Positions 35,678 to 43,724 of a stretch of DNA of 64,000 nt are shown here, one piece after another (positions within the stretch are counted from its first letter, which is position 1; every line of letters starts with the position of its first letter). The notes below the pieces were generated by a model that searched no databases, was not told where the DNA came from, and saw nothing but the letters and a program-made list of their open reading frames with translations. A program made the position numbers and the translations under genes. The DNA is from JAIQGF01 sp051006995 (lineage in GTDB: Bacteria; Acidobacteriota; Terriglobia; Terriglobales; Acidobacteriaceae), in NCBI GenBank assembly GCA_051006995.1, contig JBPCSQ010000001.1, positions 1-64,000 on the forward strand, written 5' to 3'.

Positions 35678-37303
35678 CTACCGCGCACTGAAGTTAACCG
35701 AAACCTGCGCCGTGGACTCTACTGTCTTGCCGTCCTCGGTTGCCGCAGAGTACTTCCAGTTGCGGACCGCATCCGCCGCCGCCTGCGCCAGTAGCGGATG
35801 CCCGCTGAGCACCCGCACCGACGATACCCGGCCGCTCGCGGAAATGGTGATGTTCAGCTTGACGATGCCGCCGATGCCCATATGGCTGGCGCCGGCCGGA
35901 TACACGGGATTCGAGCGGGACATCAGCGTCGCCGGCATGACGACCGGAACGTGCGGCGCCGCTACTGGCTTGGCCACCGTGAGCGTGGGCAATGCCGGCA
36001 TGCTTGCCGAGGTTTGCAGCGCCAGCGTCGGCGCAGGCAGATCGGCCACCGGCTCGGCTTCCGGCCTCGGTTTCGGAGGAGCCAGAACGATCGCCGGCGG
36101 CGCAGCGGGTTCGGGCTTGCTCAGCTCGGCCGGCTTGGGATTCTCTTTGCTCGGCAGCGGCTTCGCTGCCACCGGGGTCGCGGGCGCAGGCGCCGCCTCT
36201 GGCGTCACAGGCGCCAGCGTCAGCGTGGTTGGAACAGGCGTCGCTACTGCCGGCGGCGCGGCCGCCACCAAGGTCGCCGTACTTGCCCTCGTGTAATGCC
36301 ACCACCCGGCCAACAACAGCACCAAGACGGCGGCAATCGCTCCGGCTGCAACCAACACGCTGCGCTTGCGCTCCTGGGCAAACGTTGTTTCTTCGTGGTG
36401 CAGCACGGCCGGAATAGTGAAGCGCGACGTGACCACGGGGATTTTCGTGACCGTGTAGGTTGGTTCGGGTTTGGGGTAGCGGCGCGGGTCCTCCGCCGGG
36501 CTCAGCAGCCCCGGATCCGCGGACGGAACATATGGATCGGTTTCCCGCGGCAGCGCGATCGGCTCCTGCTGGAGCGGCCACGGAGCTGACGCGATGGCGT
36601 TCATCTGTGCGGCGCTATCGGCTCCGCCAATGGCGTTCAGCAGGTCTTGCTCTTCCTGCGAGAGAGAAAGATCAACGGTGGTGTCCGCAGGCGCGCTTTT
36701 TGCTGGCGGCGGCACCACCTGGAGCAGGGGCTTGGGTGTGCTCGGTGCCGTGACGCGAGCGCTTTCTACGCTCAATCCCGCGACAATCGTTTCCGGCATG
36801 CGCGGCGGAGCGACCGTCTCCGCCAGCGGCTCACCGGTCATGCGCAGCTTTGCCGCGATCACGTCTCCCAACGTCAGCAGGATGGCTGTCTGGGTCGCGT
36901 AGGAGAAATTCTGGACCTGGCCGATCACGATCAGCGCTCCGAGCGCCGCGCGGCCGTTCATCACCGGGACGATGGTTACCGATCGCGCGCGCAAGTTGCG
37001 GAAGGCCGTATCCAGCTTGGCCTCGCCGTCCCGTTCCCGCCAGACTTCCGGCCGCCCCGTGCGCAGCGCGGCGCCGGTCAGGGTCCCCTCCAGCTTAATG
37101 TTTGCGCCTACTTCGGGCGCGTTCCCGCTGGCCGTACGCACCACCAGTTCGTTGCCGCGAACCACTGCAATGGCTGCGCCGACGGCGTTGGTGTACGCCT
37201 GCGCGCGCTCTGCCAGTTCGAGCAATTCCTCGGCGAGATGAAGCCCGCCCAATTCCACGCTGGCTGGGATGGTTTCCGGTTGAGTGGCTGGTTGTGTTGC
37301 CAT
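35678..37303 (-). CDS. GAF-like domain / transmembrane / TonB C-terminal fusion protein
   Basis: 541 residues. Residues about 20-155 look like a GAF-type sensor domain (LAERAQAYTNAVGAAIAVVR, LTGAALRTGRPEVW, VTIVPVMNGRAALGALIVIG). A disordered stretch (155-310), one membrane helix at 315-335 (VLVAAGAIAAVLVLLLAGWW), a proline/alanine-rich periplasmic spacer and a TonB C-terminal domain (about 455-541: NPVYPAGASHMGIGGIVKLN, GRVSSVRVLSGHPLLAQAAA, VRNWKYSAATEDGK) follow. Topology is therefore a cytoplasmic sensor linked to a periplasmic TonB box-binding module. No exbB/exbD is nearby, so energised transport is uncertain. Confidence 0.75.
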   Translation of the reverse strand: MATQPATQPETIPASVELGGLHLAEELLELAERAQAYTNAVGAAIAVVRGNELVVRTASGNAPEVGANIKLEGTLTGAALRTGRPEVWRERDGEAKLDTAFRNLRARSVTIVPVMNGRAALGALIVIGQVQNFSYATQTAILLTLGDVIAAKLRMTGEPLAETVAPPRMPETIVAGLSVESARVTAPSTPKPLLQVVPPPAKSAPADTTVDLSLSQEEQDLLNAIGGADSAAQMNAIASAPWPLQQEPIALPRETDPYVPSADPGLLSPAEDPRRYPKPEPTYTVTKIPVVTSRFTIPAVLHHEETTFAQERKRSVLVAAGAIAAVLVLLLAGWWHYTRASTATLVAAAPPAVATPVPTTLTLAPVTPEAAPAPATPVAAKPLPSKENPKPAELSKPEPAAPPAIVLAPPKPRPEAEPVADLPAPTLALQTSASMPALPTLTVAKPVAAPHVPVVMPATLMSRSNPVYPAGASHMGIGGIVKLNITISASGRVSSVRVLSGHPLLAQAAADAVRNWKYSAATEDGKTVESTAQVSVNFSAR

Positions 37304-37403
37304 GCATGCCTCCCGCGTTCTGCGGTCCCTGGTTTCGGCCGATGCACAACAACATGTACGACAATTCGGTCACACCACAAACATCACGTCCGGCGGGTAA
37401 CCA

Positions 37404-37521
37404 CCTGCAGCCTTTGGTTATTGAGCTTTGGGGTTGGACTTTCGTAATTGGGCTTTGGTAACGCTGGAGACTGCCCCGAGGTCCGGTGCTGGTGACTAGC
37501 GGCTAGGGACTAGCGACTCGA
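37404..37521. repeat. Word-repeat spacer (GCTTTGGTTATTG and GACTAGCGGCTAGG words)
   Basis: Two word types in one gap. GCTTTGGGGTTGGACTTTCG and neighbours repeat a CTTTNG(T)AATTG word four times at 37404-37460. GTGACTAGCGGCTAGGGACT at about 37490-37515 repeats ACTAGCGGCTAGG; that second word also occurs near 46964, 49182 and 51220. Tandem orientation only, no clear inverted arm. It lies between the M20 peptidase stop and the GAF-TonB start. Confidence 0.55.
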
Positions 37522-38701
37522 TCAAGCTGGCCAGCAACGCCGTTCTCCGCGCCATCTCCGCAACTACCACCGACTCATACGCGGCGTGTGCCCCCTCGCC
37601 CACCGCGCCCAGGCCATCCAGCGTCGGAATGCCCCAGGCGGCGGTAAAATTCCCATCCGACCCGCCGCCTACCGCGGCCTCCTCCACCTGGATGCCCAAT
37701 TCCGCCGCCAGCGCTTTCGCCTGCTGAAACAGGTTCACCACTGCCGGCGTGCGCTCCAGTGGTGGACGGTTAATCCCTCCGCTGATCTCGATGCGGCAAA
37801 TCTTGTCCACCGGCCGCAGGGCGTGAAACTTCCGGTTCAAACGGGGCGCATCCTCCATTCGTGATACCCGCGCGTCCACCTCCACCACCGCCTCCGCGGC
37901 TACGACGTTGGTTCGCGTTCCACCGCGGATGACTCCCGGATTCACCGTGATTCCCCGCTTCAAATCCGTAAACCCGGCAATCCGCTCAATCTGCCGTGCC
38001 AGCTCGAGAATCGCGCTGTGTCCCTTCTGGGGATCGAGTCCCGCATGCGACGGGCAGCCGGTGATCTTCACCCGATATTCTCCCACGCCCTTGCGCGCTG
38101 TCTTCAGGGCGCCTCTGGCTCCCGCCGAAGGCTCCAGCACCAGTACCGCTGCCGCCTTCATCGCCAGCTTTTTCAGGACGTCCCGCGAGCTCTCGCTTTT
38201 CACTTCCTCATCGGTCACCAGCAGCACGCGCACCGTTCGCGGCAGTCCTCCCCGGACTTCCCGCAGCGCTTCGATCGCAAACAGCATCTGCGCGATCCCG
38301 GCCTTCATGTCGTAAACACCCGGCCCGTGCAACCTGCCACTCTTCTGCCGGAACGGCATCGTCTTCAGTGTTCCGAGGTCCCACACCGTGTCCATGTGCC
38401 CCAGCAGCAACACCGGGCCTGGGGGGCCCAGTCTAGCCCGGTGTTGGCTAGGCCGGGGGTTCTCTTCCGACGAGCACCTGAACTCGATTTCGAGATGATC
38501 CCCAAAATCTCGTGTCTTGTGCCGCTTCACGCGACCGCCGCGCGCTTCGAACTCACCCGCCAACATCTCTCCCAGCCGGTCCACGGCCTGCTTGTTAAAA
38601 CTAGGGGACTCGATTTCCACCATCGCGCGCAGGGTCGCAATCATTTCCCCGCGCCGCGACTCCAGGTACCGCAGCAACTCGTTTTTCTTGGGCTCTGCCA
38701 T
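37496..38701 (-). CDS. M20-family metallopeptidase (carboxypeptidase G2-like)
   Basis: 401 residues. Zinc-site motifs: GHMDTVW (His102, Asp104), GVYDMKAG (Asp131), VTDEEVKSE (Glu165/166), LEPSAG, and the last histidine in GEGAHAAYE near the C-terminus; the dimerisation domain lies between (about 195-305). It likely removes a C-terminal glutamate or hydrolyses an acyl-amino acid; exact substrate unknown. No signal peptide. Residues 76-95 (SSEENPRPSQHRARL...) interrupt the strand before VLLLGHMDT and are encoded by the dispersed repeat at 38424-38470, an apparent in-frame insertion. Confidence 0.9.
   Translation of the reverse strand: MAEPKKNELLRYLESRRGEMIATLRAMVEIESPSFNKQAVDRLGEMLAGEFEARGGRVKRHKTRDFGDHLEIEFRCSSEENPRPSQHRARLGPPGPVLLLGHMDTVWDLGTLKTMPFRQKSGRLHGPGVYDMKAGIAQMLFAIEALREVRGGLPRTVRVLLVTDEEVKSESSRDVLKKLAMKAAAVLVLEPSAGARGALKTARKGVGEYRVKITGCPSHAGLDPQKGHSAILELARQIERIAGFTDLKRGITVNPGVIRGGTRTNVVAAEAVVEVDARVSRMEDAPRLNRKFHALRPVDKICRIEISGGINRPPLERTPAVVNLFQQAKALAAELGIQVEEAAVGGGSDGNFTAAWGIPTLDGLGAVGEGAHAAYESVVVAEMARRTALLASLIESLVPSR
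38424..38470. repeat. Dispersed repeat of about 47 bp, copy inside the M20 peptidase gene
   Basis: GGGGCCCAGTCTAGCCCGGT followed by GTTGGCTAGGCCGGGGGTTC. Closely matches 43631-43678 (intergenic) and 34278-34323 (treZ). Read on the minus strand it encodes ENPRPSQHRARLG, a different peptide frame from the treZ copy. Confidence 0.7.
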
Positions 38702-38735
38702 GCTTTCGCTATAATGCCTGATTCACTGAGCAGCC

Positions 38736-39254
38736 ATGGACGCGCCATCCACCACCGAAACCAAGATCATGATGGACATTACTGAGATCCAGCGCATTCT
38801 GCCGCACCGCTACCCGTTCCTGCTAATTGATCGCGTGGTGGACATTCAGCGCAAGGAGCGCATTGTCGCCCTCAAGAACGTCACCGTCAACGAGCCCTTT
38901 TTCCAGGGGCATTTCCCCGGATTCCCGATCATGCCCGGCGTGCTGATGGTGGAAGCAATCGCGCAAGCCGGCGGCGCGCTCCTGCTGACCGAAATCGAGG
39001 ACCGTAACCAGAAGCTGATGGTGTTCACCGGCATCGAGCGCGCTCGCTTCCGCCGCCCCGTCGTGCCCGGCGATCAGTTGCGGATTGAAGTCAGGGTGCT
39101 CGGCTGGCGAAGCACTGCGGTGCGCATGCAGGGCGAAATCACCGTCGGCGACAAGCGCGTCTGCGAGGCCACGGTAAGCTGCCAAATCGTGCCGCGCGCT
39201 GCGTCCGGAGTTGCCGACACGACCGATGCTGATGTCCCTGCTCCCGGGCAGTAG
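38736..39254 (+). CDS. fabZ: 3-hydroxyacyl-ACP dehydratase FabZ
   Basis: 172 residues, hot-dog fold. The catalytic pair is His59 (FFQGHFPGFP) and Glu73 (PGVLMVEAIAQ). Other motifs: IQRILPHRYPFLLIDRVVDI and FTGIERARFRRPVVPGDQL. It dehydrates 3-hydroxyacyl-ACPs in fatty-acid elongation. The N-terminal 12 residues and C-terminal 20 are extra. It is followed by lpxA after 117 bases, the usual partner order; lpxD and lpxB are absent from the window. Confidence 0.95.
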   Translation: MDAPSTTETKIMMDITEIQRILPHRYPFLLIDRVVDIQRKERIVALKNVTVNEPFFQGHFPGFPIMPGVLMVEAIAQAGGALLLTEIEDRNQKLMVFTGIERARFRRPVVPGDQLRIEVRVLGWRSTAVRMQGEITVGDKRVCEATVSCQIVPRAASGVADTTDADVPAPGQ

Positions 39255-39329
39255 CCGCATGCCGATGATCACAACCGACAACCGGCAAGCGTTCACCGAC
39301 AACATTTCTAAAAACCCGAAACCGGAAAC

Positions 39330-39370
39330 TGGAAAGTTACTCGCAACTCGCAACTCGGAACTCGCAACCC
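39330..39370. repeat. Word repeat CGCAACTCGGAACT between fabZ and lpxA
   Basis: TACTCGCAACTCGCAACTCG then GAACTCGCAACC: four tandem copies of an (A)ACTCGCA/GGA word just before the lpxA start. A similar word run precedes it (ACAACCGACAACCGGCAA). No inverted arm. The same word family forms the palindrome at 52277-52380. Confidence 0.6.
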
Positions 39371-39371
39371 A

Positions 39372-40145
39372 GTGATCCACAATACCGCCATTGTCGACCC
39401 CTCCGCCAAGATTCCCGGCTCCTGCCGCATCGGGCCCTATTGCGTGGTCGGCGCAAAGGTCGAAATGGGCGACGATTGCGAACTCCTCTCCCACGTCGTG
39501 CTCGATGGCCCCACCCGCATGGGCCGCGGCAACCGCATCTTTCCCTTCGCCGCCATTGGCATCGAGCCCCAGGACATCAGCTTCAAGGGTGAAGACACGC
39601 GCCTGGAAATCGGCGATCACAACACCATCCGCGAGTACGTCACCATCAATCGGGGCACCGCCAAGGGCGGCGGCGTTACCCGCATCGGCAGTCACATCCT
39701 GATCATGGCCTACACCCACATCGGCCACGACACCGTCATCGCCGACCACGCCATGCTGGTCAATGGCGCCACCATTGCCGGGCACGTCACCGTCGAAGAG
39801 TGGGCGGTGGTCGGTGCGCTCTGCCCGGTGCACCAGTTCGTCCGCATCGGCGCGCATAGCTATGTCGGCGGCGGCACCACCATTACCCAGGACGTTCTGC
39901 CATTCTCCAAGACCAGCGCCGCCCGCGAGAACCGCGCCTACGGTCTGAACTCCGTCGGCCTCAAACGCCGCGGCTTTAGCGAGGAGCGCCTCAAGCAACT
40001 GCACCACGCCTATCGAGTCCTGCTCGCCTCCAAACTCAACACCTCCCAGGCCCTCGCCAAGCTCAAGTCTGAGCGCGACCTCGGCGCCGACGTGGAACTG
40101 CTCATCCGCTTCCTGGAATCCTCCGAGCGCGGCGTCATAAAATAA
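39372..40145 (+). CDS. lpxA: UDP-N-acetylglucosamine O-acyltransferase LpxA
   Basis: 257 residues. A left-handed beta-helix of hexapeptide repeats begins IHNTAIVDPSAKIPGSCRIG; the catalytic histidine is His119 in AYTHIGHDT, as judged from E. coli LpxA. The C-terminal helical domain starts near residue 190 (AYGLNSVGLKRRGFSEERLK). It transfers a 3-hydroxyacyl chain to UDP-GlcNAc, the first step of lipid A synthesis. The start is GTG. The gene follows fabZ but no other lpx gene is adjacent. Confidence 0.96.
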   Translation: MIHNTAIVDPSAKIPGSCRIGPYCVVGAKVEMGDDCELLSHVVLDGPTRMGRGNRIFPFAAIGIEPQDISFKGEDTRLEIGDHNTIREYVTINRGTAKGGGVTRIGSHILIMAYTHIGHDTVIADHAMLVNGATIAGHVTVEEWAVVGALCPVHQFVRIGAHSYVGGGTTITQDVLPFSKTSAARENRAYGLNSVGLKRRGFSEERLKQLHHAYRVLLASKLNTSQALAKLKSERDLGADVELLIRFLESSERGVIK

Positions 40146-40151
40146 TTGGCG

Positions 40152-40175
40152 GGAGCGCGCTCGCCCTCGAACGCG
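40152..40175. repeat. 24-bp dispersed repeat, copy 2
   Basis: GGAGCGCGCTCGCCCTCGAA plus CGCG, seven bases after the lpxA stop. One mismatch to the copy at 31818-31841. Both lie immediately downstream of plus-strand genes, so a role at transcript 3' ends is possible. Confidence 0.7.
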
Positions 40176-40422
40176 AAATTGCCGTACGCCGGCTGACCAC
40201 GAGCCCCGGACCTCTACCGTGTTTCACCCGAAGTTACCCCGTTAACCTTGGCGTCATCCTTGCTGCTTGCTTCGGAATTGCCCGTCAAATCGGGCTGTTT
40301 TCACTCCCTGCTTTATTCCCGCCATCACCGCCCTACTCTGACAAAAATTGTCCTTGCGCGTGGGTTCTACTCTGGTTACTATGCACGCACCCCCGAAAGT
40401 CCTTCGTTAAGGCCGTTCCACC

Positions 40423-40773
40423 ATGAATATTGGCGAGACCATCCGCAATTTTCGTCTGCAAAAGGGTATGTCGCAAGGCGACATCGAGAAGCGCACCGGT
40501 TTATTGCGCTGTTACCTGTCCCGCGTCGAGAACGGCCACACCATCCCCTCGCTCGATACGCTGGCCAAGATTGCTACCGCCATGGAGGTGCCGCTGGCGC
40601 AGTTCTTCTCCGACAGCGCCCACGACAATGGCGGCAAGGCGCTGCCGCAGCTCAGCGAGGAGGAGATCCGCTTCCTCACCCAGATTCGGCGCTATTCCGC
40701 CAGCCTCAACGACAGCGACCGCAAGCTCGTTCTGGCCATGGTGAAGAAAATGGCCGCCGGGGCGGGCAAGTAA
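40423..40773 (+). CDS. XRE-family transcriptional regulator
   Basis: 116 residues. The N-terminal 65 residues are a Cro/CI-type HTH (IGETIRNFRLQKGMSQGDIE, TGLLRCYLSRVENGHTIPSL, DTLAKIATAMEVPLAQFF). The C-terminal 45 residues are helical (LSEEEIRFLTQIRRYSASLN, DRKLVLAMVKKMA), like the SinR-type dimerisation tail of solitary acidobacterial regulators. Targets unknown. A strong hairpin follows the gene. Confidence 0.87.
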   Translation: MNIGETIRNFRLQKGMSQGDIEKRTGLLRCYLSRVENGHTIPSLDTLAKIATAMEVPLAQFFSDSAHDNGGKALPQLSEEEIRFLTQIRRYSASLNDSDRKLVLAMVKKMAAGAGK

Positions 40774-40794
40774 TTTTTCGAAAACGCAGATAGA

Positions 40795-40829
40795 AAAACA
40801 CACGCGGGCTCCAGCCCGCGTGTGTTTCT
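40795..40829. terminator. Bidirectional terminator between the XRE and amidohydrolase genes
   Basis: AAAACACACGCGGGCT-CC-AGCCCGCGTGTGTTT: a near-perfect stem of about 15 bp ending in T runs on both strands. It sits in a convergent gap and should stop transcription from either side. Confidence 0.88.
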
Positions 40830-40854
40830 GCAATCGTCAATCTTCAATCTGCAT

Positions 40855-42171
40855 TCACTTCCAGTACTCATCCCGCAGCTCCATCTGCCGGTCTCGCATC
40901 GGGATTTCCTGCCCCTGGATGAAGACGTGCTTCACGTCGGTCTTGACATCCAGCGGATCGCCGTTCGCCACCACCACGTTGGCCATCTTCCCGACATCCA
41001 GCGATCCCAGCCGGTCGGCCACTCCCCAAATCTCCGCCGGATTGATGGTGATCGCCTTCAGCGCCTCCTCGTATGGCAGCCCATACGCGACCGCGTACCC
41101 GGCCGCATACGGCAGGTTGCGTACCTGGTGCGAGTCGTAGGAGGCAAAGGCGATTTTCACGCCGCGCCGGAACAGCTCTCCGGGCAGCCGGTACACTGCA
41201 TCGTAGCGCTCGTTGTCCTTGGGAAAATCGTAGATCGGCCCGACGATTACCGGCACTTTCAGCCGCGCGATGTAGTCCAGGATCGGCTGCGAGTGGGTCA
41301 CGTGGTTGAGCACGAACTTCAGATGAAACTGGTTCACCAGCCCGACCGCCGTTTCCAGGTCGCTGGCTTCCCGCGCCGCCAGCACGATCGGCTTCTTGCC
41401 GTCCAGATATGGCAGCAGCGCTTCCAGCTTCAAGTCGCGCTTCACCGGCTGCACGCCCTTCTCGCCTTTACGCTTTTCGTAGTCGGCCTGCTTCTGAGCG
41501 TAATCCTGCGCATCCAGGAACGACTGCCGCAGCTGCGCCGCCATTCCCATGCGCGTCGTCGGATATGTTCCACGCCCGCTCGCCCAGTCCATCTTTCTTT
41601 TCTGACTGGCGGTGAAATTCAGCGGCATGGCAATGTCGCGCACCATCAGCATCTCATCCGCCGACGGCCCCGCCAACTGGATGAACGCATCCTGGCCCGG
41701 CAGCGTGTCTCCCGTCCCGGGCGCGACGATGGCGTTCGTCACCCCGTTCACACGGGTTGTCGGGATCAGGTCGCTTTCGGCGTGGAACGCGTCGGCGACG
41801 TGCATGTGCGGCATGATCTCGTCGCTCATCTCCTGCAGGTCGTTGGTGGACTGCTCGGCGGAAATCTCGGTCAGCCCCAGCCGCGACTCCGAGTCAATCA
41901 GCCCCGGATACACCGTCATGCCCGTGGCGTCGATTACCCGCGCATTCGCCGGCACCTTGGTGGACGACGCCGGCCCGACGGCGGTGATCTTGCCGTTCTC
42001 CATGACCACCACGCCATTCTCGATGGTTCCATGCGTGATGGTCAGGAGCTTTCCGCCCTTGATCACGATCGTCTGCGTCTCGGTCTTCGTCTGCTGCGCG
42101 CGGGACGGCTGCTGTGCAAGCGCTAATGTTGACGCCAGCACAAACGCGAGGATGACAAATGCATTCTTCAT
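40855..42171 (-). CDS. Exported amidohydrolase paralogue lacking the HxH motif
   Basis: 438 residues with signal peptide (MKNAFVILAFVLASTLALAQ). An amidohydrolase-like protein: TIVIKGGKLLTITHGTIENG, VIDATGMTVYPGLIDSESRL, then AIVAPGTGDTLPGQ, HLKFVLNHVTHS and a C-terminal ANVVVANGDPLDVKTDVKHV. Where active relatives have HxH, this one has SES (GLIDSESRLGLTEI), so metal site I is probably altered. It pairs with the gene upstream, whose product keeps HSH. The start at 42171 is preferred; the nine codons before it come from a TTCATTCTGCAT word repeat. The two proteins may form a heteromer; that is inference. Confidence 0.8.
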   Translation of the reverse strand: MKNAFVILAFVLASTLALAQQPSRAQQTKTETQTIVIKGGKLLTITHGTIENGVVVMENGKITAVGPASSTKVPANARVIDATGMTVYPGLIDSESRLGLTEISAEQSTNDLQEMSDEIMPHMHVADAFHAESDLIPTTRVNGVTNAIVAPGTGDTLPGQDAFIQLAGPSADEMLMVRDIAMPLNFTASQKRKMDWASGRGTYPTTRMGMAAQLRQSFLDAQDYAQKQADYEKRKGEKGVQPVKRDLKLEALLPYLDGKKPIVLAAREASDLETAVGLVNQFHLKFVLNHVTHSQPILDYIARLKVPVIVGPIYDFPKDNERYDAVYRLPGELFRRGVKIAFASYDSHQVRNLPYAAGYAVAYGLPYEEALKAITINPAEIWGVADRLGSLDVGKMANVVVANGDPLDVKTDVKHVFIQGQEIPMRDRQMELRDEYWK

Positions 42172-42199
42172 TCTGCATTCTTCATTCGGCATTCTCATC
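42163..42199. repeat. Word repeat CATTCTNCATTC between the two amidohydrolase genes
   Basis: CATTCTTCATTCTGCATTCT followed by TCATTCGGCATTCTCAT: five tandem ATTC-x-CATTC words spanning the 5' end of the downstream gene. They create an in-frame upstream ATG (42198) that probably is not used. Confidence 0.6.
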
Positions 42200-43541
42200 G
42201 CGCCACCTCCGGCTCCTCGTCCTTCCCGCTCGCCGGAAATTTCTCCGGCGACCCCGCGTAGTGAGTCAGGCCATATCCGGGCCGCGCGCGGTCGAAGAAC
42301 AACTCCCCGTCTATGAATACCTTCTCCGGCACGCCGTAAGTGGAGATCGGGTTACCGTCCCAGATCACCAGGTCCGCATCTTTGCCCACGTCAATCGATC
42401 CCACGCGGTCATCCACTCCGATGATCCAGGCCGCGTTCAGCGTCACCATGCGCAGCGCCTCGTCTTCGGTGGCGCCGCCGTAGCGGATGGTCTTCGCTGC
42501 CTCTACGTTCAGCCTCCGAATCTGGTCGTCCGAATCGCTCTTGATCGCCACCGTCACGCCGTGGCGCATCAGGATTACCGCCGCCCACGGCGTCGCGTCC
42601 CAGGCTTCCTGCTTGAAGCCCCACCAGTCCGCCCAGGTCGCCACGCCGACGTGGTTGGCGGCGATCTTGCCCGCCACCTTGTACGTCTCCAGCCCGTGAT
42701 GGAAGGCGCGCAGCTTGTAGCCGAACTCCTTGGCCATCGCCATCTCCGTCAGGAACTCGTCGGCGCGATAGCAGTGGATCTGCACGTAGAGCTTTCCACG
42801 CAGCACGTCGGCCAGCGCATCCAGCTTCAGATCTCGCTTCGGAGGCTTCGCATCTTTGTCGCCCTTCTGGGCCTTGGCGTTGTAATCGTCCCACTGCCGC
42901 ATGTAATCCTGGGCATCAATCAACGCCTGCCGCTGTACCGCGAAATTGCCCATCCGCGTGGACGGCAACTGCTGCCGCATGCCGAACACGCGCTTCGGAT
43001 TTTCCCCGCTGGCAAACTTGATGGAGCGCGGCGCGTTCGGGAACAGCATCTGGTCGCGGTCCAGCCCGTACTTCGTCTTCATGATCACGGCCTGCCCGCC
43101 GATCATGTCCGCCGAGCCGTGCAGCAGCATGGCGCTGGTCACCCCGCCCGCCAGCGCGCGATAGATCTGCTTGTCGGTATAGTTGAACGCGTCCACCATC
43201 ATCATCTGCGGGACGATCGGGCTGGTGGCCTCGTTGACGTCGTCGTCCAGTGCCATGTGTGAGTGCGAGTCAATCAGCCCGGGCGTGACGAACTTGCCGG
43301 CAGCGTTCACCACGGTTACCCCTGCCGGCGCGGCTACATTCGCGCCGAAGGCGGCGATTTTGCCGTTGCGCACCAGCACGCTCCCATTGGCGATGCGGCC
43401 GTGTGTCACCGTGAGCAGGTTGGCATTCTTGATCAGCAGGTCATGTTGCGCCGGTGCCGCCGGCGGCGCCTGCGCCGCCGCGCTGAACGACAGAAACGCG
43501 ATCACGGCAAGGCTGCGGAACATCGCATTGCGAACGCTCAT
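42195..43541 (-). CDS. Exported amidohydrolase
   Basis: 448 residues with signal peptide (MFRSLAVIAFLSFSAAAQ). Metal-dependent amidohydrolase: LLIKNANLLTVTHGRIANGS, the metal pair in LIDSHSHMALDDDV, MLLHGSADMIGGQAVIMKTK with the candidate lysine, VQIHCYRADE, AFHHGLETYK, TVAIKSDSDD for the late aspartate, and ADLVIWDGNPISTYGVPEKV. All metal ligands appear intact, in contrast to its downstream neighbour. Substrate unknown. Confidence 0.83.
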   Translation of the reverse strand: MSVRNAMFRSLAVIAFLSFSAAAQAPPAAPAQHDLLIKNANLLTVTHGRIANGSVLVRNGKIAAFGANVAAPAGVTVVNAAGKFVTPGLIDSHSHMALDDDVNEATSPIVPQMMMVDAFNYTDKQIYRALAGGVTSAMLLHGSADMIGGQAVIMKTKYGLDRDQMLFPNAPRSIKFASGENPKRVFGMRQQLPSTRMGNFAVQRQALIDAQDYMRQWDDYNAKAQKGDKDAKPPKRDLKLDALADVLRGKLYVQIHCYRADEFLTEMAMAKEFGYKLRAFHHGLETYKVAGKIAANHVGVATWADWWGFKQEAWDATPWAAVILMRHGVTVAIKSDSDDQIRRLNVEAAKTIRYGGATEDEALRMVTLNAAWIIGVDDRVGSIDVGKDADLVIWDGNPISTYGVPEKVFIDGELFFDRARPGYGLTHYAGSPEKFPASGKDEEPEVAR

Positions 43542-43630
43542 TTCGTCCCACTCCTTCTCGGAAGAAGCCCGCGATTATAGCAACTCTCAATCGAACGATT
43601 GTCATTTTGAGCGGAGGACCCGCTAAGGGG

Positions 43631-43678
43631 GTGCCCCGGTCTAGCCCGGTTTTGGTTAGGCCGGGAGTTTTGTATTTT
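43631..43678. repeat. Dispersed repeat of about 47 bp, intergenic copy
   Basis: GTGCCCCGGTCTAGCCCGGT followed by TTTGGTTAGGCCGGGAGTTT in the gap upstream of dtd. Matches the copies within treZ (34278-34323) and the M20 peptidase gene (38424-38470). Confidence 0.75.
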
Positions 43679-43724
43679 CGAAAATTCCTCTACGTCTTCT
43701 GTGCCTCTGTGTTGAAATCAAAAA

